From the NCBI GenBank assembly GCA_963760935.1, contig CAVXFB010000006.1, forward strand, positions 682,001 through 746,000: a stretch of DNA of 64,000 nt. Direction: 5' to 3'. Shown here piece after piece: positions 1 to 9,900 of the stretch. The translations under genes and the position numbers were made by a program. Source of the DNA: CAVXFB01 sp963760935. GTDB lineage: Bacteria > Planctomycetota > Planctomycetia > Pirellulales > Thermoguttaceae. Each line of letters opens with the position of its first letter. The stretch's first letter is position 1. Under the pieces are notes generated by a model. That model was not told the DNA's origin. It made no database searches and worked only from the letters and a program-made list of their open reading frames with translations.

Positions 1-349
1 CCGTGTCGAGCCGATCGACCAGATCGCCAAGGATCGGCCGCAGTGCATCGAGAGAGAGGTTATAGATTACCAGCCGCGGCTTGAGCGTTAGCAGAACCAG
101 CGCCACGCACATGGCATACAGCACCAGCAGCAAGACCCAGACGTAGGGCCCAAAGTTTGCCGCCGCCTCGAACGGAAAGAACAACTTCATTGGACCGACG
201 ATCACCAGCCCAGCTACGGCCAGGGCCAGTGCCGCCGCGTCTCGGGCGCCGGTAACCAACAGCGGCCGACCGGATAGATTGACCGCCCCTAGCAGCAGCA
301 GGTAGACGGCCACCGGCCCAAGTGCCAGAAACACGCGCAAAGAATCCAT
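1..349 (-). CDS. Membrane protein, partial (C-terminus beyond window)
   Basis: An open frame starts with ATG at 349 and runs off the left edge, so only about 116 N-terminal residues are visible. It begins MDSLRVFLALGPVAVYLLLL and contains about three hydrophobic segments (roughly residues 5-25, 38-55 and 70-90), followed by a polar stretch starting KPRLVIYNLS. This is an integral inner-membrane protein. I do not recognise the family. The overlapping arginine-rich frame at 60-383 has no such hydrophobic pattern and is taken as a shadow. The next gene on the same strand ends 73 bases upstream, so the two could be co-transcribed. Confidence 0.65.
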   Translation of the reverse strand, partial: MDSLRVFLALGPVAVYLLLLGAVNLSGRPLLVTGARDAAALALAVAGLVIVGPMKLFFPFEAAANFGPYVWVLLLVLYAMCVALVLLTLKPRLVIYNLSLDALRPILGDLVDRLDT

Positions 350-422
350 GAGAACGCACAGGGGTATCGAGGTCAACGGTCAAGGTTCAGTGGCTACTAT
401 ACCATTAAGCCCTAACCGGTGA

Positions 423-1634
423 CTACTGTTTCCGCAAGTACCGCTCCGGTTCCTGATTGAATCGCGATTGGCTGGCGGCGCTCGAAAACATGTAGAGATG
501 GCCGTTGTACACCGCGCAGTGCGCCGTCTTGCCGGGCACCATGCGATGTTCATCCACCGCCACCACCGCATCGTTGCCCGCATAGGCTGGCGCAAATGCC
601 TCGGGATTGCTCAGAAACTCCCGTCGTTGCGAGGCGCCCGAGAGGCGATAAATGTGGCCTTGGTACACCACCGTCCATCGCAGATCACCGGGCGTCCAGC
701 GGCCGTGGCGGACCAGGTCCACCGGGCAAAAGCCCTGTAGCGCCACCGTCGGTACGGCCGGCACGGCCTCACTCGCCTCGACTGGGGCTGGTGATTTGAT
801 GGGGGTCTCGTCCGCCTTTTGGCTCGTCGCCTTGGCCTCGCCATCCGATTCATGGCCGATTTCGGCGGCCGGGCTGCCTTGCGCTGCGCCGGTCGCCTCG
901 GGCAGCGGCGCCGAGACCGTCACTTCACGCGATTTGGCGTCGCGCACTTCCGACGATGCCGCGACAGACGGCTTCGGTTCAACCGCGGGCGGCGCCGTCG
1001 GCCGGACGTCGGAAACGGCTTTCACGTCGTCCTGCTGGCCGACCGGCTGCTCGAACGCCGCGGCGGCGGCCGTGCCACGTCCGGTTCCGTCCGGCGATGC
1101 GTCCGGGAGCGAGGGATCGTTTTTCGATTGTTGCGGCCGATCTTTCAGGCTTGGCGCGGGAGTCCACCGGGCTCCAGGTTTGCCAGGAAGGACGGGCAGG
1201 CCGGGCAGGCTTGGTCCGAGCTCTGGGGTGCCCGTCGGAGGCGTAAGTTGCAACTCCGGGGGAAGTTCCAGACTCGGCGCGGTCGCAGGGCCAGTGGATT
1301 CGCCGGAAGGCGGCAATATCCCGCCGCCCGACGGCGGCGGCAACATCGGCGCGCCTTGCTGCGGCGCCTGTTCCGGCTGTCCCTCGGGTGTCGGAAGGAC
1401 CGTCCTGCCGATCGATAGCGGATTGCTGATTTCCGGTCGGTATTCGCCCGGCCACTGCCGCCAATGCGTTGGAAAGTAGCCGAAGTTCTGCGAGTTAGGC
1501 ACGCATGAACAGGGGCCGGGCCTCGGATACTTCAGCTTATAAGCCTCCGAGCCCATCGCCTGGCAGAGCCCCGCCGCCACCGCAACGAGAGATAGGACAG
1601 AGGACAGAGGAGAGACGAGAGGGTGACGTGTCAT
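423..1634 (-). CDS. Secreted proline-rich protein with C-terminal YHS-like repeats
   Basis: I place the start at ATG 1634 rather than the upstream in-frame ATG at 1724. It follows an AGGAAG ribosome site, and the upstream extension is coding sequence of another gene in a different frame. The protein is about 403 residues. It has an N-terminal hydrophobic signal segment (VLSLVAVAAGLCQA), then a long Pro/Gly/Ala-rich low-complexity region (about 70-290). The C-terminal domain of about 100 residues has two similar halves, each with a Tyr/His-rich strand (YQGHIYRLS and YNGHLYMFS) and an F-x-x-x-P-E/E-P-E-x-Y ending. This resembles YHS-type domains seen in planctomycete secreted proteins. Ligand and function are unknown. 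The start codon overlaps the stop of a four-helix-bundle remnant (ATGA). Confidence 0.75.
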   Translation of the reverse strand: MTRHPLVSPLSSVLSLVAVAAGLCQAMGSEAYKLKYPRPGPCSCVPNSQNFGYFPTHWRQWPGEYRPEISNPLSIGRTVLPTPEGQPEQAPQQGAPMLPPPSGGGILPPSGESTGPATAPSLELPPELQLTPPTGTPELGPSLPGLPVLPGKPGARWTPAPSLKDRPQQSKNDPSLPDASPDGTGRGTAAAAAFEQPVGQQDDVKAVSDVRPTAPPAVEPKPSVAASSEVRDAKSREVTVSAPLPEATGAAQGSPAAEIGHESDGEAKATSQKADETPIKSPAPVEASEAVPAVPTVALQGFCPVDLVRHGRWTPGDLRWTVVYQGHIYRLSGASQRREFLSNPEAFAPAYAGNDAVVAVDEHRMVPGKTAHCAVYNGHLYMFSSAASQSRFNQEPERYLRKQ

Positions 1635-1849
1635 TTTTGTAACTTCCTGTTCAGGGAGCTTATCAGTCCGCTGATGAACCGGGCGATTTCGGTCGTCGAC
1701 TCCACTAATTGGGCACTGTGGCAAGAGTTAACATATCGAAGCCGCTCGGCAATAAGTATTTGAGTCTCGGTCTCCTTGACAGACCCGTAAGCCATGCCAA
1801 GGAAGTTCAGGTAATCGCGAGTCGTGTTACGTCCGTGTCCCTCTCCCCT
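1631..1849 (-). pseudogene. Four-helix-bundle (23S rRNA IVS-type) protein, C-terminal remnant
   Basis: An open frame without a good start codon spans 1849 to the stop at 1631-1633. Its translation contains EGHGRNTTRDYLNFLGMAYG followed by VKETETQILIAERLRYV and ends SGLISSLNRKLQK. This matches the second half of the four-helix-bundle protein family (S23/IVS type), whose members normally run about 115-130 residues; only about 70 remain. A stop codon directly precedes the conserved EGxGR part, so the N-terminal helices are lost. The stop overlaps the ATG of the next gene as ATGA. The family assignment rests on motif recall. Confidence 0.6.
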
Positions 1850-1854
1850 CTACA

Positions 1855-2904
1855 CTAGAGATTCCGCTGTCGATTGTAATTGCGGCCGAGGGTCTGGTAG
1901 CCGCGGATGGTCGAGGCGCTTAGGCCCGAGGTGCCCAAGAGCCGCTCGATCGGCAGCGTGACCTTCACCAGGAAGTTGTTGAACGCGCTAATGTTGTCCT
2001 CGGCAATGAACACCCGGTCGCCGGGCATGAGCTGGTAGTTTGTGGCCGCGACCGCTCCTTGCGTGATCCCTTCAAAATCGACCGGCAGAATCTGCTCGCA
2101 GCCAAGCCCGCCCGGGGCCGGCCGCGCAATCCAAATCTGCTTGCTCGACACCTGCGACAGGCCGTTGACCATGCTCAGGGCATCCAGCACCGTCTCGTTG
2201 CCGCTGACCGGCAAACGGCGGACGTTGTCGCCCAGCCCGGCCCCTTGCGTGATCACGTAGAACACCTTGCTGTTGTAGGCCAGCACGTCGACCGAGACCT
2301 CCGGCGAATCGAAATACAGCGAGAGGTGCTTGCGCAGGTCCTCGCGAATCTCGGTGAGCGTCTTGCCGGCCACGGGCAACATGCCGTACTGCCGCAGGTT
2401 GATCGTGCCGTCGGGCCCGACCAGATACTGACCCGTCACCGGCTGCGTGCCGGCCGTCCGAGCCAACTGCACCGAGACGTCCGGCTGCGCCAGAATTTCC
2501 TTGAGCTTGCGGGTGATGGCAGCGGTGGCCTCTTCGATCGTCATGCCGACCACGCGGACCGTGCCGTAGGCCGGGCCGAGAGTGACAATGCCCTCGCCCT
2601 CGACCAGGAAGAAGCCGTCGATCGGCTGATCCAACAGGGTGCCGAAGACGCGGACTTGCAGCACGTCATAAATGTCGATGCGGTAAGGAGGCAGCGGCAC
2701 GAGCTTCAAGACTTCGATCTGCAAGAAGTCGGGCGGCTCGACGCGGTAGGCGGGCAGCGAGACCATGTTCCGTTCCCGCGGCGGCTCCATGTTGGGCGGC
2801 GGCGGCTGCGTCAGCGAGGCGTCGTAGAAATCGACCGCATGGCAGCCGAACGAGGCCAATACCACGGCGACGGCGAGAAAGCGAAGCGTATTGCTCGTGG
2901 TCAT
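1855..2904 (-). CDS. Polysaccharide biosynthesis/export outer-membrane lipoprotein (Wza-like)
   Basis: The start is set at ATG 2904 (GGAAG six bases upstream), not the in-frame ATG at 2955. The protein of about 349 residues opens with a lipoprotein signal peptide ending FGC (residues about 5-22). It contains a Poly_export segment around YRIDIYDVLQVRVFGTL and a second half with VGPDGTINLRQYGMLPVAGK followed by an SLBB-like region. The C-terminal part holds a conserved L-MPGDRVFIAED motif. Proteins of this kind form the periplasmic/outer-membrane channel for capsule or exopolysaccharide export. No tyrosine kinase or glycosyltransferase genes are visible nearby, so the substrate is open. Confidence 0.85.
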   Translation of the reverse strand: MTTSNTLRFLAVAVVLASFGCHAVDFYDASLTQPPPPNMEPPRERNMVSLPAYRVEPPDFLQIEVLKLVPLPPYRIDIYDVLQVRVFGTLLDQPIDGFFLVEGEGIVTLGPAYGTVRVVGMTIEEATAAITRKLKEILAQPDVSVQLARTAGTQPVTGQYLVGPDGTINLRQYGMLPVAGKTLTEIREDLRKHLSLYFDSPEVSVDVLAYNSKVFYVITQGAGLGDNVRRLPVSGNETVLDALSMVNGLSQVSSKQIWIARPAPGGLGCEQILPVDFEGITQGAVAATNYQLMPGDRVFIAEDNISAFNNFLVKVTLPIERLLGTSGLSASTIRGYQTLGRNYNRQRNL

Positions 2905-2956
2905 GGGAATCTTCCGAAGGGCCGCACGCCGAAAAATGGGCTCACGCCCAGGCAAC

Positions 2957-3109
2957 TAATGTAGTGTCTCAGACGAATGGTGATCTATGATTGGGTGCCA
3001 CGGGTGGCTTGCCCACCCGTGATTGTGCACTGCTGGACGAGCCAGCAGTGGCACCCCAAATACCTAAACTACGCACAATAAAGCACCTCAATTCCGAGAC
3101 ACTACACTA
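2957..3109. repeat. MITE-like element with nested inverted repeats
   Basis: The termini GTAGTGTCTC (2961-2970) and GAGACACTAC (3096-3105) are perfect inverted repeats. Inside are TGGGTGCCA/TGGCACCCCA arms (2992-3000 and 3049-3058), which enclose two adjacent perfect hairpins: CACGGGTGG/CCACCCGTG around 2999-3021 and CACTGCTGG/CCAGCAGTG around 3029-3051. There is no ORF. It lies upstream of the polysaccharide-export gene and may be a non-autonomous mobile element. Confidence 0.65.
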
Positions 3110-3129
3110 AATACAAGTTGAAGACAGTC

Positions 3130-3239
3130 TCACGCCAAGACGCAAAGGCGCAAAAGAAGGGAGGCAGCCGGACGACGTGTCGCTCTGCATGTCTTGCGAC
3201 CTCGTTGCCGTCGCTTTGCGACTTTGCGTCTTGGCGTGA
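3130..3239. repeat. Inverted repeat, 26-bp arms
   Basis: The arm at 3130-3155 (starts TCACGCCAAGACGCAAAG) is matched by the reverse complement of 3214-3239 with one mismatch in 26, separated by a 58-bp spacer. There is no coding sequence. I know similar CCAAGACGCAAAG palindromes as scattered intergenic repeats in many environmental bacteria. The remaining bases 3240-3403 hold nothing I can identify. Confidence 0.65.
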
Positions 3240-3403
3240 TCCCTCCGTCAGGTTTCTTGTTAATTTAGGCAAGATTCTGCGGCGAGCGCAGTCCGCCCGC
3301 AAACTCACCGCAATCGATACCGTCGAGATAATCGGCAAAGTTTAACAAAGACTTTGCCTCGATTTCGGCAGAAGGGCCAAGAAGAGGGGATTTTTGGAAC
3401 CAT

Positions 3404-5404
3404 ATCGGGTAGGAGGGGGCGTTGCCGCCCCCGTCCTCCCACACGACCGTGCGTACGGTTCCGTACACGGCGGTTCAGATTAAACGCTTAAAACGCTGTG
3501 ACTCGGTAATAAGGCTCACCAGACCGAGCTGGTGCAGATAACGGGTCGGGACCGCTTGGTTCATGTGGCTTGCGCCGGCATTCCACCAAGGGCCATGCCC
3601 GTTGGTCGCGGAAGTCCACGCTCGGGCGTGGTCCAGTCCGCGTCGCATCAGTTCGCGGGCGCGAGTCCAGTTTCGCTTCCACTGCCGCCAAAGAATGGCC
3701 CGCAGTTTCCGGCGAATCCACTGGTCCAGTTCCTCGAACGTGATCCGAATCTGCGATTTCCGGTAGTACGACACCCAACCGCGAAGCACTGGACGCAATT
3801 CCTCCAACACGCGACGAAGGCTACGCCCTCGACCACGCCGGAAAATCGTCCGAAGTTTCTCCTTCAATCGTTTCACCGACTGAGGCGACACCTTCAGCTT
3901 TGGTTGGCGATGCGGCGTCACCGTATAGCCCAGGAACTTGCGGTTCCAGGGCCGGTCCACCGCACTCTTCTCTCGATTGACCTTCAAACGCAAACGTTCC
4001 CGAAGGAATCGCTCGACCGACGACAAAACGCGTTCGCCCGCCGCTTTCGACCGCACATAGATGTTGCAATCGTCGGCGTATCGGACGAATCGGTGCCCAC
4101 GCCGCTGAAGCTCGCTATCCAACTCGTCGAGCAGGATGTTGCTCAAAAGCGGCGAGAGCGGGCCGCCTTGCGGCGTCCCTTCCGTGCGTTGCGTCACCAG
4201 TCCATCTTCCATCATGCCCGCCTGCAAGTAGCGGCGGATCAGACGAAGGATGCGTTTGTCTTCGATGTGCCGAGCCATCCGCGACATCAAGATGTCATGG
4301 TTGACCCGATCGAAGAACTTCTCCAGATCCATGTCCACCACCCAGCGATGCCCGGCCTCGATGTACTCCCGCGCCCGATCAATCGCTTGATGGGCGCTGC
4401 GTCTCGGACGAAAGCCGAAGCTTTGGTCCGAAAATCGAGGATCGAAGTATCGCTGCAACACTTGGTTGAGGGCCTGTTGAATCAGTCGATCGAGAACCGT
4501 CGGAATGCCCAGCATCCGCACGCCTTTGCCGCCCGGCTTGGGGATTTCCACCTTCCGAACCGGCGAGGGACGATACGTACCGCTGAGCAGTTCTTCCCGG
4601 ATGGCCTCCCAGCAGGCTTGGAGCAAGGGCTTCAAGTCGTCAACGGTGATTCCGTCAACGCCCGGAGCCCTGGTTGCCAACCACCTGCCGGTAAGCCGCC
4701 AGCATGTTCTTAGGGCATACAACCTCCTCCATCGTCATCAAGGTCTTCTCGCCGACGTGCTCATTACATGCCGTGCCTGCTTGATGTGCGCAGACCGTGC
4801 TCTCGGCGGTTCCGCCGCCTACCCTCCGGTTGCGATCCGGCTTTCCAGCCATCTTGTCTGCATCTCGTTCAGGCATCGAATGCTCTGCGTCGGTTCGGTC
4901 TAATCTGTTCGGCCCTTCGGCACGTCGATGCGGCCTTGCGATCCCCGGCCGTTTCTCCCCTTTCGGGCGAGTGTCTCGATCGAGCGGGCCGCCGGCCCGC
5001 GACTACTATGGCCTCGGCTGACTTCTGTCGTCCCTTCGGCCTGCCTTGCGACGGGCCTAGCCATTGGCAGGACGACAGATCTCTCAGGGTAAGGCGCGTG
5101 ACTTTCCTCCCATACACCCGCCGCATATACGCCGAACCGGTCCGAATGACGTTGGGCTTCGAGTCTATTGGCCCTCTCGCCCACCGGTTCGACGCCTCGT
5201 ATGCGATTCATGTTCTTCGGGCCAGGAGTTTGCCTGCCGCTTCCTTCGGACTCCGCCTCACGGCGGACGCCCTTGCGTTTCGGCTAGGAGTTCCTGTCAT
5301 TAAGGTCTCCGCCGGGACTCTCACCCGGCCAGTCACTTCCCGGCTCGCTTTCGCTACCCGGTTGACAGCGTCAGGTATGACGCTGCGCGTCATGCCTGAC
5401 GCAC
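3404..5404 (-). mobile_element. Group II intron, bacterial class C (IIC), complete
   Basis: The minus strand begins GTGCG at 5404 (consensus 5' end GUGYG) and ends CCCGAT at 3404 (consensus ...AY). The 3' end carries a domain V-like hairpin (about 3437-3474) and a domain VI-like GGGGGCGG/CCGCCCCC-type stem before the terminal CGAT. The maturase ORF sits in the domain IV position. Insertion is directly behind an intrinsic terminator and its T tract, as expected for class C introns, which recognise terminator hairpins and only short IBS sequences. The length is 2001 bases. A second copy starts at 63733; their first 268 bases are identical by direct reading. Confidence 0.88.
3475..4738 (-). pseudogene. 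ltrA: Group II intron reverse transcriptase/maturase, frameshifted
   Basis: The intron-encoded protein spans about 420 residues. The N-terminus (ATG 4738, MTMEEVVCPKNMLAAYRQVV) is in one frame and the rest, starting APGVDGITVDDLKPLL, is in another. The break is at about 4666, where AACCAGGG is followed by CTCCGGGC; two missing bases or one extra base would restore NQGAPGVDG. The reverse-transcriptase palm carries the catalytic YADD (FVRYADDCNIYV), preceded by TPQGGPLSPLLSNI, then a maturase X domain (RGWVSYYRKS). It ends SHMNQA...LGLVSLI, which is typical of class C proteins, and no HNH endonuclease domain follows. As read, this copy would need maturase from another copy. Confidence 0.85.
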
Positions 5405-5407
5405 CAA

Positions 5408-5438
5408 CAAAAAGCCCACGGGTTGCAACCCGTGGGCT
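5408..5438 (-). terminator. Intrinsic terminator of the DUF1559 gene, interrupted downstream by the intron
   Basis: A perfect 12-bp stem (AGCCCACGGGTT/AACCCGTGGGCT, 5413-5424 and 5427-5438) with a GC loop is followed on the minus strand by TTTTTGTTG. The group II intron starts at the next base. The gene it terminates ends at 5475. Confidence 0.85.
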
Positions 5439-5474
5439 CTGTTGCGTTCACTGTCTTTGTTTCTAAGTCACGGT

Positions 5475-6624
5475 TTAGTAGTCGCCCTCATCCAATACAG
5501 TCATATAGTCCGGGGTCGGCCGAGTGGTAACCGTATCACTAGCGGAAGGAGTGGGGTTGGCTGATCCAGTGGGACAACCTTTGCTCCATGGCGTCATCAA
5601 CTGCTCGTAAACCGCAATATCCATATCATTACGCACACCTCGCGAGCTGCCATCGCAAAACGAAACGTTGATGTGGCCTCGATGATGCGACTGGAACTTG
5701 TCTGTAACACTTGCACCCATCAGACTGCCGACGCTCGAGTTATAGTGTCCCCATTCGATGCCAACATCCGTTTCCATATGGCCATAATCGGTTTGCGGTA
5801 TCACTCCGTTTCCACCCGTGCTGGTCCATTTCGGAGTATTACCCGGATTGCTGCCGGACTTGTCAACATCTCGATGGAAATTTAAGGTTCTGCGGCGCCT
5901 GCGGACTGACAAGCACGTTCTCGGCTAATAATATGGTGTTCGACGTGCCATCGTGTGAACTGACATAGTCGGCCCCGACACGGCCACCGGCAGCGATTGT
6001 AGTTCCTGACGACCCATCCCATACGTATCCGGTTTGGTTCAGGCACACGCCGTAGGCCGGTTTGTCGTAACCGTTCACTCCACGATTGCACACATAGCCC
6101 AATGGCGTTTCGCCGGCACTGGTGGAGTCCGGGGGATCGCTAGGGCAAACGAGAATCGAACTGTACTTGAATGAGTCCTGCTGGTAGCCCGCCGTATACC
6201 CGCGTTGTGGATACGCACCCGTTGCATTTTTCGCGGCCTCCATCCAGACATCATAGAGATCTTGGCGCTCAAGGTCAGGGAAAAGCATGACGACCCAACT
6301 GACAGGCGGGTATAGGGACGCAGTAGTACTGTTGTACGGAGCAGAAGTACCTACTGGTATTTTTACCAGCAGATTTGCGTAACCGGGGTATGTCTTCTTT
6401 CTCGACTCGTAGTTTGCCATTGCCAACGCGAGTTGCTTCTGGTTGTTCAGACACACAGCGTTGCGTCCGGCTTCGCGGGCAGCTTGCACGGCCGGTAGCA
6501 GCAGGCCGACGAGCATGCCGATGATCGTGATGACCACCAGCAGTTCCACCAACGTAAAGGCGGAAGGCAAACGGCGATGGGCCGCACGACCAACAACGCC
6601 GGCGGTGTGTGTCGAACGTCTCAT
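5475..6624 (-). CDS. DUF1559 pseudopilin-like protein (frameshift at about 5882)
   Basis: Residues 22-45 carry a type IV pilin-like methylation motif and hydrophobic helix, starting FTLVELLVVITIIGMLVGLL and followed by PAVQAAREAGR. The long DUF1559 domain continues in frame to about 5882. The C-terminal part, including the family signature FCDGSSRGVRNDMDIAVYEQ, lies in another frame (5475-about 5880). Removing one base near TTTCC would join LKF to HRDVDKSG. The total is about 380 residues, usual for the family. Planctomycetes carry many paralogues, thought to be processed like pseudopilins and exported; the exact role is unknown. An intrinsic terminator follows. Confidence 0.85.
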
Positions 6625-6926
6625 AACGAATACTCCCTCAAGTTCTGTTCCGGATTAGGTACCTTGCCTAGAGTCATTGTCTCACAACGCCCCGAAAAAA
6701 TCCAGGGATTCCGATGGAAATCTCGGAGGAGTGGCTGGTGGCTAGTGGCTAGTGGTTAGGGGCTAGGGGCGAGAGGTTGGTCGTTAGTGGTTTATGAGAA
6801 CTGGAGGATGGGATGAGTGAGGGGAAAGTAGTATGACCGGGGAAGGGTGCCTGGTTCATGTTTTCAGCCACGGCAGGTTAGCGATTACCGGCCGTAGGCC
6901 GAAAAATGGAACCGTTCCCGTATGGC
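6625..6926. other. Intergenic region with GGCTAGTGG-type tandem words
   Basis: This region of about 300 bases lies between two minus-strand genes and holds no supported gene. From 6730 to 6792 it is made of imperfect repeats of GTGGCTAGTGG/GGTTAGGGGCTAGG. The 13-base word CTAGTGGTTAGGG at 6749-6761 recurs in reverse orientation at 40008-40020 before ilvC. The promoter of the DUF1559 gene should lie just above 6624. Confidence 0.5.
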
Positions 6927-9900
6927 CTACGACCCGGCCAGGACGGCGTCAACCGCGCTGCGACGCACGCCCGTTCCCAGCACACCGTCCATCACGTTGT
7001 TGCTCAGAGCGTCGACGTCGTCGAACCCGGCCAGATGGCCCAATTCGTGCTCCACGACCGTCAGCAGGTCGATCCGGTCCACAGCCCGGGCGTCGATCGC
7101 CTGTCCCGCCTTGCTGCCGACTTGGGCAAACTCTTCGTCCGCACCGGGCGTCGAATCGACAAACCAGCCGTGGCCGGCCGCATTAGCGTCGAGGAAGATG
7201 CGATTGGCCCGGGCTTCGCCCAGGTACGAGCCCGGCAGGTTGCTGATGACGAACTCCACTTGGCTGAGCTTGTCGATCGTCGCGGCGTCGAGTCCGGCCG
7301 CCTTCCAGCGGGCAATGGCCTCGGCCACGATCGGCCGCAACTGGGCCTGCGTCAGGGTCTGGGTGTCGGCAGAAGCGGCGACTTGGCTGCTGGCCGTCAA
7401 GGCCGGCGCACGGTCCAGTTTCCGACCAACGGGGCCCAACCGCTGTTGGCTGCACCGTAGGCGAACGAAACGTCGGCGACGCCCGAGGTATTGCTGTTCC
7501 TCAGATAGAAGTTCGAGGTCTTCGGGTTGTAGAGTCCGACCGTGTCGGAGCCGTTGTTGTCCCAGTCGCCCACCAGCGGCGTCCAACCGCCCTTGGCCGG
7601 CCCATAAGCAACAGCCAAGTTGGCATAGCCCGCGTCATTCGTGTTCCTCAGATAGAAGACTGACGCGGTCGGATTGTAGACGCCGATCGTGTCAGTGCCG
7701 TCACCGTCCCAATCGCCGGCCAGTGGCGTCCAACCGGCACCGGCCGCCCCATAGTTGAAAGCCGCGTCGGCCGTGCCCGAGGTGTTGCTGTTGCGCAGGT
7801 AGAACGTCGATGCGGTCGGGTTATAGAGCCCGATGGTGTCTTTGCCGTCGCCGTCCCAGTCGCCGACGATGGGCTTCCAGCCGCCATTGGCCGGCCCATA
7901 GACGAAGCTAATCGTGGCGTAACCCGCGTCGTTGCTATTTCGCAGATAGAACCGCGAGGTACTCGGATCGTACATGCCGATGGTGTCTTTGCCGTCGCCG
8001 TCCCAGTCGCCGGTGATCGTAATCCAACCGCTATTGGCCGCCCCGTAGGCGAAAGCCGCATCGGCCGTGCCGGTGGTGGGCGTGTTGCGCAGATAGAACG
8101 TGGAACTGGCCGGATTGTAGACACCAATTGCCGTGGCCGAGCCTACGCTGGCAGTCTGATTGCTGTTGGCCGAGTTGTTGCTGCTACTATTGCTACTGCT
8201 CGAAACACCCACGGCCCTGGCAAAGATGCCGCTCGGCGAGGTCCAGACAACCGTGTAATTGCCATTGGTCGCGTTGCGCGACACGGCCGGCGTGATTTGG
8301 TCGCCACGCGTAGTGGCGTTGATGCGGAACTCGCTCGCCGCACTGCTGCCGTCGGCGTTGTACATGCGGGCGTAAATGCCGTAGTCCTTGGTGATCAAGT
8401 CGTCTTGGCCAAATGCAGTCCAGACGATTGTATAGCCGCCGCTACGTGCAACAGCCACGTCCGGTTGATATTGCCGGTTGAGCACCGTTTCGTTGATGCG
8501 GACTTCGTTGCCGTCCAGCGCCGCGCCAGCCGCGCTGTAGCGGCGGGCGTAGACGCCGTAGTCGCTGCCGTCCTGCAAGTAGCTTTGCCAAACGATGACA
8601 TAGTTGCCCGTGGCATCGGCCGAGATGTGCGGCGAAATCTGGATGTTGCTCGTCGAATTGTTCACGCGGAATTCGCCGCCGAGCTTGCTGCCGGCCGCGC
8701 TAATGCGCTGACCGTAGATGTCCCAGCCGTCGGCCGTGGCGCTTTGGCTCTGCCAAGTGACGGCGATGTTGCCGTTATCGGCGATGGCCACGTCGGAGAA
8801 CTCGTTTGACCGGGTCAGCGTGGTGCTGACGGCAAACTCGCCGGTAATCGGTTTGCCCGTTGAGTCGAAGAAGCGGCCGACGATATTGCCGTACTTATCA
8901 CCGACTTGGTTGTAGCGGGTCCAGGTGACGGCGAAATCTCCCTTGACATCCCGAGCGACCGACGGCTGTTGCTGTATTGTGGTCATCGTTGGGGCGACGA
9001 GGAACTGACTGCCCAACGCCTTGCCCGTCGAGTCGAACAAACGGCCATACACGGTGGTGTAACCGTTGATGTCGGAGCCGGACCATACGACGATGAAGTT
9101 CCCGTTGGCGTCCATGGCCACGTCGGGATCCGACTGAATGCTGAAGGCAGTCGTGTTGACCACGAACTGCATCCCGGCCGTTTGGCCAAGGTAGTCGAGC
9201 CGCTGAGCCAAGATCAAACCAGCGTCGGCCCACACGAGCACCGAGTTGCCAGCGGCATCGCTCGCCACGGCAGGGCTGCCGCCGCCGACGATCGGGAGAC
9301 TAATCGGAGTGTCGCTACTGCCGGAAGGCGGAGTGCCCGGTCCAGGGACATCACTTCCTCCACCGCTTCCACCACTGCCGCCACCGGTGCCAATGGTAAA
9401 CTTGCGGCTGAAGCTGTCGCCGGGCGTACCGTCGGCATTGCCGTCCAGGTTCGTGCCGAATAGGTCTTGGACGACACCGTTTACGGTGAGGACGTAGTCT
9501 CCGGCCCCGAGCGCCTGCGTGCCGGCCGTCAACGCGTCACTGTCAAACGTGATATTCGCCTCGTAGCGGTGCGTGGTCGCGTTGTAGCCCACATACTGGA
9601 CCGATGCAATGCCGTTGGCGATCGTGACGCCGTTGCGGGCAATGGACCAGTTGTTTAGGTTTGTAATGCTATGCGCGCCACCGGGCCCGCCGACTTGTGA
9701 CAAAGCCTCGCTGAACGCCACGACGAACGTTGTCACCGCGGTGTTGATATTGCCGCTTTCGAGCACAAGCTGACGCGGCGCCGTGGTACTGTTGAACGTT
9801 TCGATCGCCCTCGGGCCGGCTGTGTCGGTCGGCTTGTCGAACCGCTGCATGAACACACCTTGCGAGTCGACGTGCCCTGGGCGCATGCCGTTGCCGCTCC

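Noticed and set aside
60..383. 107-residue minus frame at the left edge
   Set aside because: The alternative frame from ATG 349 has clear membrane helices. This one is Arg/Gly-rich and overlaps it.
3532..4713. 393-residue plus-strand open frame
   Set aside because: It is antisense to the intron maturase, whose YADD-containing reading frame is clear.
5879..5885. Programmed frameshift in the DUF1559 gene at CTTAAATTTCC
   Set aside because: The change needed is +1, not the -1 expected from slippery heptamers, and many other genes here carry similar small indels; error or decay is simpler.
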